64,000 nucleotides of DNA from Ricordea florida (lineage: Eukaryota > Cnidaria > Anthozoa > Corallimorpharia > Ricordeidae), in contig OX453272.1 in assembly GCA_949710005.1 (NCBI GenBank), positions 38,689,373 to 38,753,372 on the forward strand, given 5' to 3'. Position numbers and translations under genes: made by a program. Below are positions 22,701 through 32,765 of the stretch, in pieces. The notes under the pieces were generated by a model. The model was given only the letters and a program-made list of their open reading frames with translations. It had not been told where the DNA came from and ran no database searches. Position 1 is the first letter of the stretch; every line of letters starts with the position of its first letter.

Positions 22701-24568
22701 CTCACTCACTCACTCACTCCAGTGTAGACACACTTCGTAATTAGTCGGATAGAACTCGGGGGCACCGATATGAAGACGACAATTGTCGTGACCGAAGTCA
22801 CGGAAGTCTGTTGATGAAAGTTCACGCTGAAAGTGTATCGTACCGTTGCCAGAGTTTGTAATGATTTTGTAGCTTAAGAGGACGATTAGCGAGGCCCTGT
22901 TAGGGGTAAATTTCGACAAGCGACGTGGCCTTGAAACGGCGACATAAAGGACCTGAAATGGCGACGAACGACGAGCCGCTCACGGGAAATTACGACAGCG
23001 ACCTTCGACCTTCCGAAATTGCGACGTGAAAAGGTTTGAAACTCAGACGCGCGACATAAACAACCTCACTAACAGGGCCTCATTAGCGGTCTTACTAAAA
23101 TCAAAAGGAGTTTAAATGTTTCCAGTTAGGACAATGACCAACTTGGAGACTGAATTTCATGAGCCTTTTACTCGGCCAGGCGCTAAACGTGAACAGATGA
23201 TAACTATTCGCTTTTCCGACATCGACCGCCATCGACCGCCCCCAAGATTACAAGCAGTATATGAATTTCAGTTGGCTCGAAAGTGATCTGAAGATGAGAA
23301 AATCTCTTGCTAATATAGTAAGCTTTGATGAGAACTCATAGAGCGAAATTAGGACTTGAATGAGAATTTATTTGAGCGAAATGAGTACTCGTTATTGAAC
23401 GGAACCACTACTGAAAACAGAATAAATTGACGAATCCATAATGTGAAACCGAAGAACTTCTGCGGCCAACCTGGATAAGAAACATCGCATGGAGGAGTTT
23501 TCTACTGATTTAAGTGTTAGTACTAACAGGAATGGAGTTGGAAAAGTATTGGGACGGTCAAGAAGTATGTCAACGCTTACCATTAAATATAGAGGTGCAT
23601 GCCGTGACGGAGAACCAGGGTTCTCAAAAATGTATTAAGCGTTATATTATATACAATACACCACAAGCCGTTACAATGAAACGTTTTCTGTCTATTGATT
23701 TCCGAATTTACCTTGAAGTGAACTAGATTGTGTTGAAGTAGACATGTTGGAAAAATAGGCTTACCTGTTTTGCTTACTGTTGTGTGACTCATCATATTTA
23801 CATTGTAAAAACAAGAAGTTATAAGGATAAAAACAAAGATGTATTGCTGTATTAATGATGGCAAGTGTGATTTTTTAAAGTGCAACCCTGAATATATATA
23901 CCACTGATAACCTAAAATGAGATGGTACGGTAAATAAACTAATTCAACTTGATAAAGGATTGAGAGTCTTAAGGATTTTAAGATCATCACACCAGCTGGG
24001 CTACCCTACATGGTTTTGTTCATTATCAGCTGCAGAATCAAGGTGGATATTTCTGTTGCATACATTGAATAGACTTGTAGACAACAAAAACTATAATGAT
24101 GATAAAATTGACAATGTCATGGCAACAAAATTCAGACCTTATTCAGAAGGACCCTGTTACTTTGAACACACAGACAGTGAGCAGCAGGATACCAGAACTA
24201 CATTTGGTTTCGGTGCCATTTAATCCTGTACCCTTATGTTAAGTTATCAAATTTTTTAACAACTGTATGCTTGCCACCTGCCTTATAACTGATGCCTAGT
24301 GTAGTCAAATGATTGGCGTCATGTACTCACTGTATGTTTATTTCAAAAAGCTACTCAGCTCCCTGGTCACTTTTATGTTGTGATTATAGATTATTAAAAT
24401 TATCTTCAAGTTCATTCAATCACAACTCTGAAAAAGCACCTCATTAATTTTTAAATTATTTCTTTTTTCTGTTTTGTAAACATATCCACGAGTTCACCAT
24501 AGTCCTACTTTGATTAAAAATTATTATTATTACTATTACTATTATCATTATTATCATTATCATTATTA

Positions 24569-24607
<39 letters not shown>

Positions 24608-27600
24608 GCTGGAAGCCATATGTGTGAGTCTAATACCAGTAACCATGTGCTGAACCACTACGTGCAGCTCTTAATTATGCCTGTGTTTATGTAATGTAAA
24701 TAGCAGATTTAAAAATAGGTGAAAGAAAATAGGCACATTGCAACCGTTTGGACTGTCAGAGTTTGATGCTATGTTACTTATGCTGGTATAAAATAATGAA
24801 TGTAGCTAGGAAAGGTACTAGTCAAAATTTCTGAGTTACATTAATTGTTTTTTAAAAACCAGTGTGGTATCAAACTCTGATCTTTAAACATGTTCCTGAT
24901 GAAATGATATTTTACTTTTGACTGGTAGTACCAAAATAGTATTTAGAATTATACAAGGAACACAACAGTTAGTGCATAACTTTAAATTCAGAGTACTTCA
25001 CATACGTTACTCTGGCTTAGAATTTTAGGAATATGTGAGGTTTGCTGGACTGGGATGCTAAATAAAGGCGTGGATCATTTCATATCAGCACTCCCTAAAA
25101 GTCAGAGTACAATATAAATTTTTACTGGTTTGTAAGTCGAGCCTGATCTGTGACCATTGCAGAAGGATCAGGTTATGGAAGAAAAACCTAGGGATTGCAG
25201 ATATAAATTGTTACTACATGTAGATGACAGGTGCTAGCTCCCTTTGGCTGCAATGATTTATTTTAGTATAATACCAACTCATCAACCGTAGCATTTTGAG
25301 CAATCTGATTGGCTTGCCATCTCAGAATATTGAACATGAATTAATTCAGATGTATCCTGAGCAGGAACGAATTCATTGGTTGTAACCACACTCAGGATAC
25401 AACAGCACATGATCAAAGCATGGTGGAAGATGGTTTGACAAAAAGCGGGAAAACACTGCTAGTTTTTACTTTTGTGAATGAACACAAACTAGGAAGCTAA
25501 AAAGCAACTACATGAAGTTTCAAAGTTTCTTTTCAGGTACTTTTTAGATCATTCTTTTAGTTGGCTTTGGGGAATGAAATTTGTACTGTACTGCAACATT
25601 GTTTTGAGATGTTCTACGTGTATATTTGACACTTTTGGAATGATAGTCCAGGAATTCATAATAAAACACTGAATGGCAGTTCTCTTGGGAAACCAGTAAA
25701 TTTTGTTCTCCTTCTCAGGGGTTGCATGTAAGAATTAATTGTTCCCTTCAGAATTGCTGCATAGATCTTGGCAGTAAAAAAAAAAACAAATTTTCTTGCT
25801 AGTTACTTTATCGTTCTCCACTTAATTTTACAATCTTGTTGTGTCAGGCGCATGAAGATGGTGGATTTATTAAACTTATTGTGAAAGAAGAGTGTGAAGA
25901 GCATGTACCTGGCCCTGTGCAAAGAGTCCTGAGAACATTCCATACAGAAGTAAGAATCCATAGAGTGTTTTTTCATCTATGTACTGTAGGTAAAATATAA
26001 CTGTGTAAACTTGGGCTTCCCTTTTTAACTCGTGGATACGCGAAGCGTATTTGCGAGTTTTTGTGGGGACTCCGATATGCAAATTGTCACTCACTCACTC
26101 ACTCACTCACTCACTCACTCACTCACTCACTCCAGTGTAGACACACTTCGTAATTAGTCGGATAGAACTCGGGGGCACCGATATGAAGACGACAATTGTC
26201 GTGACCGAAGTCACGGAAGTCTGTTGATGAAAGTTCACGCTGAAAGTGTACCGTACCATTGCCAGAGTTTGTAATGATTTTGTAGCTTAAGAGGACGATT
26301 AGCGAGGCCCTGTTAGGGGTAAATTTCGACAAGCAACATGGCCTTGAAACGGCGACATAAAGGACCTGAAATGGCGACGAACGACGAGCCGCTCACGGGA
26401 AATTACGACCGCGACCTTCGACCTTCCGAAATTGCGACGTGAAAAGGTTTGAAACTCAGACGCGCGACATAAAGAACCTCACTAACAGGGCCTCATTAGC
26501 GGTCTTACTAAAATCAAAAGGAGTTTAAATGTTTCCAGTTAGGACAATGACCAACTTGGAGACTGAATTTCATGAGCCTTTTACTCGGCCAGGCGCTAAA
26601 CGTGAACAGATGATAACTATTCGCTTTTCCGACATCGACCGCCATCGACCGCCCCCAAGATTACAAGCAGGATATGAATTTCAGTTGGCTCGAAAGTGAT
26701 CTGAAGATGAGAAAATCTCTTGCTAATGTAGTAAGCTTTGGTGAGAACTCATAGAGCGAAATTAGCACTTGAATGAGAACTTATATGAGCGAAATGAGTA
26801 CTCGTTATTGAATGAAACTACTACTGAAAACAGAATAAATTGACGAATCCATGATGTGAAACCGAAGAACTTCTGTGGCCAACCTGGATAAGAAACATCG
26901 CATGTAGGACTTTTCTACTGATTTAAGTGTTAGTACTAACAGGAATGGAGTTGTAGAAGTATTGGGACGGCCAAGAAGTATGTCAACATTTACTTGTAAA
27001 TATGGAGGCGTCTGCCGTGACGGAGAACCAGGGTTCGAAAAGAGTAAGTCATGTAGAAAATGTATTAAGCGTTATATTATATACAATACGCCACAAGCCG
27101 TTACAATGAAACGTTTTCTGTCTATTGATTTCCGAATTAACCTTGAAGTGAACTAGATTGTGTTGAAGTAGACATGTTGGAAAAATAGGCTTCCCTGTTT
27201 TGCTTACTGTTGTGTGACTCATCATATTTACATTGTAAAAACAAGAAGTTATAAGGATAAAAACAAAGATGTATTGCTGTATTAATGATGGCAAGTGTGA
27301 TTTTTTTTAAGTGCAACCCTGAATATATATACCACTGATAACCTAAAATGAGATGGTAATGTAAATAAACTATAAATTCAACTTGATAAAGGATTGAGAG
27401 TCTTAAGGATTTTAAGATCATCACGTCAGCTGGGCTATCCTATATGGTTTTGTTCATTATCAGCTGCAGAATCAAGGTGGATATTTCTGTTGCATACATT
27501 GAATAGACTTGTAGACAACAAAAACTATAACGATGATAAAATTGACAATGTCATGGCAACAAAATTCAGACCTTATTCAGAAGGACCCTGTTACTTTGAA

Positions 27601-29205
27601 CACACAGACAGTGAGCAGCAGGATACCAGAACTACATTTGGTTTCGGTACCATTTAATCCTGTACCCTTATGTTAAGTTATCAAATTTTTTAACAACTGT
27701 ATGCTTGCCACCTGCCTTATAACTGATGCCTAGTGTAGTCAAATGATTGGCGTCATGTACTCACTGTATGTTTATTTCAAAAAGCTACTCAGCTCCCTGG
27801 TCACTTTTATGTTGTGATTATAGATTATTCACAACTCTGAAAAAACACCTCATTAATTTTTAAATTATTTCTTTTTTCTCTGTTTTGTAAACATATCCAC
27901 GAGTTCACCATAGTCCTACTTTGATTTATTTCAGTAGTAGGAAACTTAGGGCTTTGTTACATAGAGCAGGATTAACATAGTTCATGCAAAGTGAAGATTT
28001 TGGTAACAAAAAATTGAATGAAAATTTTTAATTTAAAAAATGTTGTTGATATCCTATATTATGGGTCGCAGTACATGAGTCTCCAAGAAAAATCATTCAA
28101 ACAACAAATGAAGAAAACTCTGTTTGATATTCCGGAAACCGAAGACTCTTATGTTTAAAATCCCAACAATATTATTTCCAAACTCACACACTACAATTGA
28201 AACTTACAAATTAGACTGCATGCATCTTAACCATGCATCTTTATCAGTTTTTGTACAATCTTCTATAATTTTCTTGAAATTTAGTAGTAATTTTTCTCTA
28301 AGTATTCTTTACCTTTGTAAATGTGCTCTAGATTGACTGCCTTAATTAGTAACTGAACCATCTGCATATTGGCTTATATAAAAAATTGTAATTTGGAAAG
28401 AAATAAAAAATGTGATTAAGTCTCCTAGATTAGTCCAGTGATAGAGCATTTGAACTACGAATCAGACAAGACCACCACTTTAAAATTAGTTTCTAAGTTT
28501 GCTTGTGTTGTTGGCTGTATGATAAATGTCATAAAATTTTATTCACCATGCAGCCTCAACATATATCATAATATGTTATTATTTCACCATCAACTCTTTT
28601 TTTCTTTTTTAATAAAATTATACATCCAAAAATTTAAACACGCTGATTTGCAGAGAACACATTAATCCTCAATGGTGCAGAAAGCCGAGACTTATTGCAG
28701 GAATTTGAAATTAAATGTTCGCATGTACGTATGTTCTTGACAAGTAATCAAATGATTTCAAGTGCAATTTGTGTATAATAATAAATAAACACATAAATAA
28801 TTTTCAAAGATAACAAATTGCACTTGCCTTCCAGGCTTGAGCAATTGTTTTCAGTCTTTGAAAAATTTACTTGTGCTCATTCGAAACCATTTGATTACCT
28901 CTACTCAATGATTTTCAACTGGTGTCTTTTAATTTTAGGTTGGGACCGCATCCAAAAAAGTACTGATACAGTGTCCAAGTGCACTCAACAAACTCCATGA
29001 GGTTGAGGAAAAAATAAATGAACTTAAAATCTCAGCATTTGAACGTGCAGTGGCAAGAGGGATGTCGCAACGAAGAGCCAAGGCTGCTGTCATCAATATT
29101 GATGCCAACTACACCAGAATAAGTCAGGTGATGGCTTCTGCAATGGACGTCATGACAGCAGTGGATAATAATTACAAAAAAATTAAGGCAGCAATGCTGT
29201 GGTAA
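14306..29205 (+). CDS. Rab-like small GTPase with long C-terminal extension (spliced, 8 exons seen)
   Basis: The exons are 14306-14396, 17035-17253, 17780-17940, 20143-20252, 21197-21422, 22351-22551, 25848-25949 and 28939-29205. All introns are GT-AG and all phases agree, giving 458 codons plus a stop, without the unknown 5' exon. The N-terminal 180 residues form a Ras-superfamily domain: P-loop FKVVLVG + DPEVGKSS (split by an intron), G3 LWDLPGREEM, YYKDVDAAIVVVD, G4 VGNKADK and G5 VSAKDS. The YYK-D-A-A and WKQDI context is most like Rab32/38/29. Odd points: the usual GQE is GRE, switch-I Thr is replaced by Ser (YQPSVSVS), and the C-terminus (KAAMLW) lacks prenylatable cysteines. The last 280 residues are helical, charged and unrecognised. 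GTP binding is well supported; its partner and role are unknown. Confidence 0.8.
15034..15135. mobile_element. TTAACCCTTTCACTCCC MITE, copy 1
   Basis: A 102-bp element bounded by TTAACCCTTTCACTCCC and GGGAGTGAAAGGGTTAA. The TTAA at each end could be the target duplication (piggyBac/Kolobok style). Related copies are at 17552-17745 and 30182-30393. Confidence 0.7.
15947..16161. mobile_element. MITE with CAGGTTTCTTTTACAGG ends and 9-bp direct repeats
   Basis: Inverted arms of about 35 bp end in CAGGTTTCTTTTACAGGTCAC / GTGACCTGTAAAAGAAACCTG. TAATCACTC is present at 15938-15946 and 16162-16170. A 9-bp duplication is typical of Mutator-like elements. It lies in intron 1 of the GTPase gene. Confidence 0.7.
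16315..16985. repeat. cluster of foldback repeats
   Basis: 16677-16797 is a hairpin (CAAGATGGCTGGATATTGGC...GCCAATATCCAGCCATCTTG, loop near CGACTTCG). 16318-16412 is a second inverted pair (GAGCGGGCAAGAT / ATCTTGCCCGCTC). Diverged pieces of the same arms recur at 16912-16984. All overlapping ORFs are repeat by-products. The cluster ends just before the exon at 17035. Confidence 0.6.
17035..17253 (+). CDS. GTPase gene, exon with G1 end, switch I and G3
   Basis: Acceptor CCACAG|GTGACC, donor ATTG|GTAAGA. The exon encodes DPEVGKSSIFLRY through WDLPGREEMDLRRSYYKDVDAAI. The phase-1 start and end fit both neighbours. Confidence 0.85.
17552..17745. mobile_element. TTAACCCATTCACTCCC MITE, copy 2
   Basis: A diverged copy of the family at 15034. 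It is bounded by TTAACCCATTCACTCCC and GGGAAAGGGTTAA and ends only about 35 bp before the exon at 17780. Confidence 0.55.
17780..17940 (+). CDS. GTPase gene, exon with G4 motif
   Basis: Acceptor TTTCAG|TTGTGG, donor AAG|GTAGTA. It encodes VVDMDDIDSITMAGTWKQDI...LVPILLVGNKADK. It ends in phase 0, right after the NKAD guanine-specificity motif. Confidence 0.85.
18648..19900 (-). mobile_element. 1253-bp non-autonomous DNA element, 6-bp TSD, copy 2
   Basis: This is the inverted copy of 10878-12162, with ends CAGGGGCACCCAACGA / TCGTTGGGTGCCCCTG. Target duplication CAGTAT lies at 18642-18647 and 19901-19906. It sits in the GTPase intron between 17940 and 20143. It carries the same subterminal CGAAAATTyTAGG-like series and no transposase. 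Confidence 0.85.
20143..20252 (+). CDS. GTPase gene, exon before G5
   Basis: Acceptor TTGCAG|CTCAAG, donor GGAAG|GTTTGT. It encodes LKYQKSDGE...ITNLEAIRVLEGVALQHGFVG and ends in phase 2. Confidence 0.8.
20739..20848. repeat. small foldback repeat
   Basis: TTACCGGGTGGAAGGTCCGTATGGG pairs imperfectly with CCTATACGGACCAACCTTGCCCGGTAA around a 55-bp loop. It is intronic. Confidence 0.5.
21197..21422 (+). CDS. GTPase gene, exon with G5 SAK motif
   Basis: Acceptor CTGCAG|TGTGAC, donor GAG|GTGAGT. It encodes VTVSAKDSDNSVHAAIQSLVRHML, then a Lys/Glu-rich linker. This closes the GTPase fold (last helix VHAAIQSLVRHML). Confidence 0.85.
21569..21850. mobile_element. GC-box foldback MITE, copy 2
   Basis: The inverted copy of 2886-3175, including the CGGTCCGTA...TACGGACCG stem and the AGCGGGCCGTACAGTGAAGTACGGCCCGCT hairpin parts. 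It ends in GAGATATAATA. Intronic in the GTPase gene. Confidence 0.75.
21965..22300 (+). pseudogene. L1-like LINE reverse transcriptase fragment
   Basis: With frameshifts, the translation shows GARQGYPLS, then KGIEMF-KELKLSQFADDS, then ALWLGSWK. This is the RT palm region of an L1-type element (RQGCPLSP and QFADDT motifs, with FADDS here). No ORF remains open. It sits just upstream of the exon at 22351. Confidence 0.6.
22351..22551 (+). CDS. GTPase gene, C-terminal helical exon 1
   Basis: Acceptor TTGCAG|TTTGAT, donor GGAG|GTAGGT, phase 0 to 0, 67 codons. It encodes FDVFFIECNTPMKTIQSIS...KATLEECIDGIKQLVRTEDD. I do not recognise a domain. Confidence 0.75.
22614..24494 (+). mobile_element. Helentron-like element, copy A
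   Basis: Short inverted ends AACTCGTGGATACG (5') and CATATCCACGAGTT (3') bound the copy; homology with copy B runs about 22612-24515. A (TCAC)n microsatellite lies near the 5' end (22674-22719). Near the 3' end a frame reads HQLGYPTWFCSLSAAESRW and continues LLHTLNRL, which resembles the start of the Helitron_like_N domain. Short inverted termini plus a 5' microsatellite are known features of Helitron2/Helentron relatives. No helicase domain is present, so it is non-autonomous. Confidence 0.55.
23960..24223 (+). pseudogene. Helitron_like_N-type fragment, copy A
   Basis: The 87-residue frame contains LRILRSSHQLGYPTWFCSL and SAAESRWIFLLHTLNRLVDN. The G-x-PT-x-F-x-x-x-SAAE-x-RW pattern is that of the Helitron-associated N-terminal domain. 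Upstream frames (STNRNGVGKVLGRSRSMSTL) may belong to the same protein but are separated by stops. Confidence 0.5.
24516..24607 (+). repeat. (ATT)n / TTATCA microsatellite
   Basis: About 90 bp of ATT/ATC triplets abut the 3' end of Helentron copy A and are absent after copy B. I infer expansion at the insertion boundary. Confidence 0.85.
24608..25847. other. intron without recognisable features
   Basis: AT-rich intron sequence between GTPase exons. I see no coding exon, RNA gene or clear repeat in it. Confidence 0.6.
25848..25949 (+). CDS. GTPase gene, C-terminal exon 2
   Basis: Acceptor GTGTCAG|GCGCAT, donor GAA|GTAAGA, phase 0 to 0, 34 codons (AHEDGGFIKLIVKEECEEHV...). It lies between two near-identical 1.9 kb repeats. 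Confidence 0.75.
26027..27905 (+). mobile_element. Helentron-like element, copy B
   Basis: Nearly identical to copy A (homology about 26025-27926), with the same (TCAC)n block at 26087-26132 and the same termini. The frame at 27394-27657 repeats QLGYPIWFCSLSAAESRW. The few differences between copies suggest recent movement or segmental duplication. Confidence 0.55.
27394..27657 (+). pseudogene. Helitron_like_N-type fragment, copy B
   Basis: Same frame as 23960-24223 with few substitutions (SRQLGYPIWFCSLSAAE). Confidence 0.5.
28741..28905. mobile_element. GTAATCAAATG MITE, copy 1
   Basis: The ends AAGTAATCAAATGATTTCAAG and CGAAACCATTTGATTAC form an inverted pair, with an internal inverted GTGCAATTTG / CAAATTGCAC pair. 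It ends about 30 bp before the last GTPase exon. The partner copy is at 62383-62583. Confidence 0.6.
28939..29205 (+). CDS. GTPase gene, last exon
   Basis: Acceptor ATTTTAG|GTTGGG. 88 codons, then TAA at 29203-29205. It encodes VGTASKKVLIQCPSALNKLH..., a predicted coiled-coil/helical tail (EVEEKINELKISAFERAVARG) ending IKAAMLW. There is no CAAX or CC motif. Confidence 0.8.
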   Translation, partial: VGTASKKVLIQCPSALNKLHEVEEKINELKISAFERAVARGMSQRRAKAAVINIDANYTRISQVMASAMDVMTAVDNNYKKIKAAMLW

Positions 29206-29237
29206 AGCTTACTGTATGGTTATTATAGCAATGGTGT

Positions 29238-29375
29238 ATATGTTGAAGTTCAATTTTTTTCCTTGGTTCAAATTTTATTTTCCTTTGTTTGCTGGTATGG
29301 TAATGTATGATAATGAGTTTGAAACAAAGGAAAATAAAATTTGAACCAAGGATAAAATTGAACTACAACATATAC
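29238..29375. repeat. long hairpin just after the GTPase stop codon
   Basis: The stem is about 50 bp (TGTTGAAGTTCAATTTTT, CCTTGGTTCAAATTTTATTT and CCTTTGTTT pair with the reverse complement), with a loop near 29300. It lies 33 bp past the stop, so it is probably in the 3' UTR. It could be a MITE. Confidence 0.6.
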
Positions 29376-30181
29376 TTGGCTGTTATAAGGACTATTGGGA
29401 CTATTGTTATTCACAAAATGTTAAGAATCGTCAAAATCTTGGTTTTAAAATGCAAGGGTTTTGACTACTGGTACCTTTTGCAATCTAGAGGTTCTTGTTT
29501 AATTAAAAGCTTATTGTAAAAGAATTTTTGAACACAAAGACAAAATACCTGCCTGGCATCCAGGGGTACTGTTTAGCGTAATCTTAATTTCTACCTTTTT
29601 GGGACAGAAAATTTTGAGACTGAATGGTATTTTGAAAAATATTTAGCAACATCCCTCACTATGTAAAAGACAGGTAGGCTGACATTCTCACTGCTAACCC
29701 CAAGAGTTCCCTGTCAGGGTGATTAAGATGAAAGTACCCATAGTGTGATAAGTGCAGTTACATTTTTTTTTACGTTTCATATAAACGATTGCTAACTAAG
29801 GGGGCATCCCTTAGATAATGGCACATCAAAGGAACCAAAGAATCCTTGCCCAGAGTCAGTGGATTCACCAGTTTCTTTGAATGTTGCACAATGTTCTGTG
29901 TGATCTTAATTGGATCACAAATCCAAATCCTATCAAAGGATTGCACCCTGAGACTCTAACAAAATGCCACCATGGATTAGAATAATGATTATGCTATCCC
30001 ATTATTTATAGTGATAATTATTATTAATTTATTATTTGATTATTACTCCCTGTTGACTGACAAATAACATTTGATGAAAGCTGTCTGCCCATTTTATTGC
30101 AATTCCTCCATTTGAGGTAATCTGATTCTACACATGTCAATTTATGCTAATCCCTATTGGTAGGAACCAATCCACATACCA

Positions 30182-30393
30182 TTAACCCTTTACTCCCTGA
30201 GAGTGACCAACATGCATCTTCTCTTAAACATAATACTACAAAGGCAACCATAGAGCTCATGAGAATATGCAATCTGAAAACTTGTATAGGTTTTTGTTGC
30301 TATAACATCAAAATCTCCACACTGTTGTAATGAAAGATGTATTCAGATCAGTTAGAAGAATTAAGATTTTGATCTCAGGGGTTAAAGGGTTAA
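30182..30393. mobile_element. TTAACCCTTTACTCCC MITE, copy 3
   Basis: Bounded by TTAACCCTTTACTCCC and GGGGTTAAAGGGTTAA. Its interior resembles the 17552 copy (ACTACAAAGGCAACCA...GAGAATATGCA). Confidence 0.6.
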
Positions 30394-30552
30394 AATTCGT
30401 GCAGTCAGATTGTCTTATATACTCTAGGGGTTTCCGTTATTGGGCCGACACTGTTTTGAGTTATCGTTCCTTCTTAAATGTTTCTGTTGAACTGAAAATC
30501 TAGGAATTTTCAGGACCCTTAAGAAACAAAACTAACTCTGATAAATTATATA

Positions 30553-30829
30553 AATTAGTTCTGTGGTCTCACGACGTGATCACTTGGGTTATCAGTTCGT
30601 ATAGTTTGATCGTCCGGGTGAGGGTAGTTCTGAAAAGAACTGCTGTTGGTGACTGACATTTCGACAACCTGAGCGGAAGTCATCTTCAGAGTCAAGTGAA
30701 TAGTGTTTTTCAGACGATGATGTTATAAATCTGGTCCTCTTCATCGCTTGAAGAAGACTAGCAGTAAGCAGTCGAAACTTCGCGACCACCACCGAAGTGA
30801 CTCCATCGTGAGACCATAGAACTAATTAT
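30553..30829 (-). repeat. Penelope-like terminal repeat with inverted ends
   Basis: The ends AATTAGTTCTGTGGTCTCACG / CGTGAGACCATAGAACTAATT are inverted. Inside, the block TTGATCGTCCGGGTGAGGG and GACAACCTGAGCGGAAGTCATC is the inverse of 13545-13640. A further GTCGAAAC motif is near 30768. Confidence 0.55.
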
Positions 30830-31614
30830 ATTATCATTGAAGTTACCACGATGAATAACAATCTTTTCCATAACAAGTACAGTAATTATTTTAGCCTACA
30901 ATGGTAAAATCATGATTATATTATTATTGTCTGCACATTGTTTTTAACTTTACACGTTAAATTTTTTTATTTAGCATTCATTCACTATTACTTTGTTTTG
31001 GAAATGTACATATTTTGTATTTCATATATTTCTGTATTCTACGTTTTATTTAAGGCCAAAAAGTTATTTTTGTAAGGAAGTGTAAATTATTGAATTTTGT
31101 ATAACAGGTTCTGGTCATTGTAAATCGTATTCAAACAGCAATGTTGTACTGTAAGGACTCATATAACATAATAAAGAACTGGCTAACAGTATCAGTCATT
31201 TAAAAAAAACCAGGAAAGGGTAGCCTGTCAGCATGTAACAAAAAAAATAGATGTCTAATTTCAGGCTATGATAGGGGTAAATTGAAGCATTTTAGAATTT
31301 TTCAGTACGGAAACAGCCAGCCCGTGTGGAAGAAATCATGTTTCTGTAGCACACACTATTCCTAAAAAACGGATAGTTAAAAGGAAAAAACCAAGGACAG
31401 GGCATGGGTCTCCTACTTAATGGAAGAGCCCATGTAAAATTTACGCTCCTATGAACAATTTTTAATTTTCATGACCAAATTGCTACACCAGAGTTTCAAT
31501 TGCCATCGTGCCATTGAAAACCTAAGATTTCAGAACATTAATTTATATATTGAGTACACTACCATAAACAGCAGGAACAAGAATGATTAGTAAGAATGAT
31601 GATAGGCTGTAGCA

Positions 31615-31880
31615 TGAAAAAACTACCTTTTTGCTGGATACAAATTGAACTTCAGGCTAGCCTCTACTTTGAATCAAAATAAAAAGATGAGATGTACTTT
31701 TCTGCTGGGAAAAACGCAACTTCCAGCTAGCCTCTACTTTGAATCAAAACAAAAAGATGGAAGCTACTTTTTGGCAGGGTAAAAGTTCATATTCAAACAA
31801 GCCTCTACTCTGAATCAAAATAAAAATGGAATCTACTTTTTTGTTGGTTACAAATTCACCTTCAAGGTAGCCTCTAAGCC
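31615..31880 (+). repeat. imperfect tandem repeat, about 62-bp unit, 4 copies
   Basis: Units contain TAGCCTCTACTTTGAATCAAA, then AAAAAGATG and CTACTTTTTTGCTGG. Divergence between units is roughly 15-25 percent by eye. Confidence 0.7.
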
Positions 31881-32765
31881 CCAAATTTAAATGGCTAATC
31901 CCTTCACTGAGGCAGTGACTTTCTCAATGCCTTCGGGCAATGCCTTCCTCGGTACCTTCATCAGTGACTTCCTTGGTGCCTTAGTCTGTGACTTCCTCGG
32001 TGCCTTCCTGCATTTTCCTATTAAGCGTTTTCAGTGTTTCCTTGACGTGTTTGTCTAACTCTTTTCGGTTGCTTTTGTCAAAAGCAACCGAGCCTTAACC
32101 TTACCTGCTTAGGAAGTCAGTAGTTCCCATTGATCACTTGCAATCGGCTTTATAGCTTGATACCTTCTTTTAACATCGTTTTCACTCCATCCTGTGCATT
32201 ATTAACCTGGTGTTTTCTCTGTTCCTCCTGTTTCGTCTTTTCCGCCTGTTTTGTCTTTCCTTCCCACCAGGTTTTTCTAATTTCCAATCTATCTTTTCAG
32301 TCTGATAAAGCTAGAGGTAGATTGTCAGTGGAATCTTTGATGGCTTGCAAGGCGACGGAATAAAAGCTACCATTTTCTCTGCAGACTTATTCTTTGGGGG
32401 GCCTTTTCTGTAAATGTAAATGTCTATCCTTTCCCCCATCATCTCCCAAAGGCTCGACAGTCTTGATAAACTCGCTCTCCTGCAGGAGAAACGTCTCTGA
32501 ATGAATGGTTTCTATTTCGCTTCCTTGATAACAGTTGCCATATCGAGCGTGAAATGTTAGGGTTTCAGCCATCAGTTGTTTCTCTTGTCACCCTCACATA
32601 CAGAATAACTGATTTTTTGTACTCAGTCCACTCACGCCTTTGGGGATCAATGAGAGAAACCTTGCACTCGAGACACTGATATTGCACTTCTTTATTGTCC
32701 CGACTTGGCGTTACGTGGTAGAACACAACACAGAACTGTACTTCTGTAACTGCTGTTAGCGGATC

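Noticed and set aside
23583-23990. 135-codon minus-strand ORF, repeated at 27049-27424
   Set aside because: Antisense shadow of the Helentron-like element; no recognisable domain, and the second copy is frameshifted.
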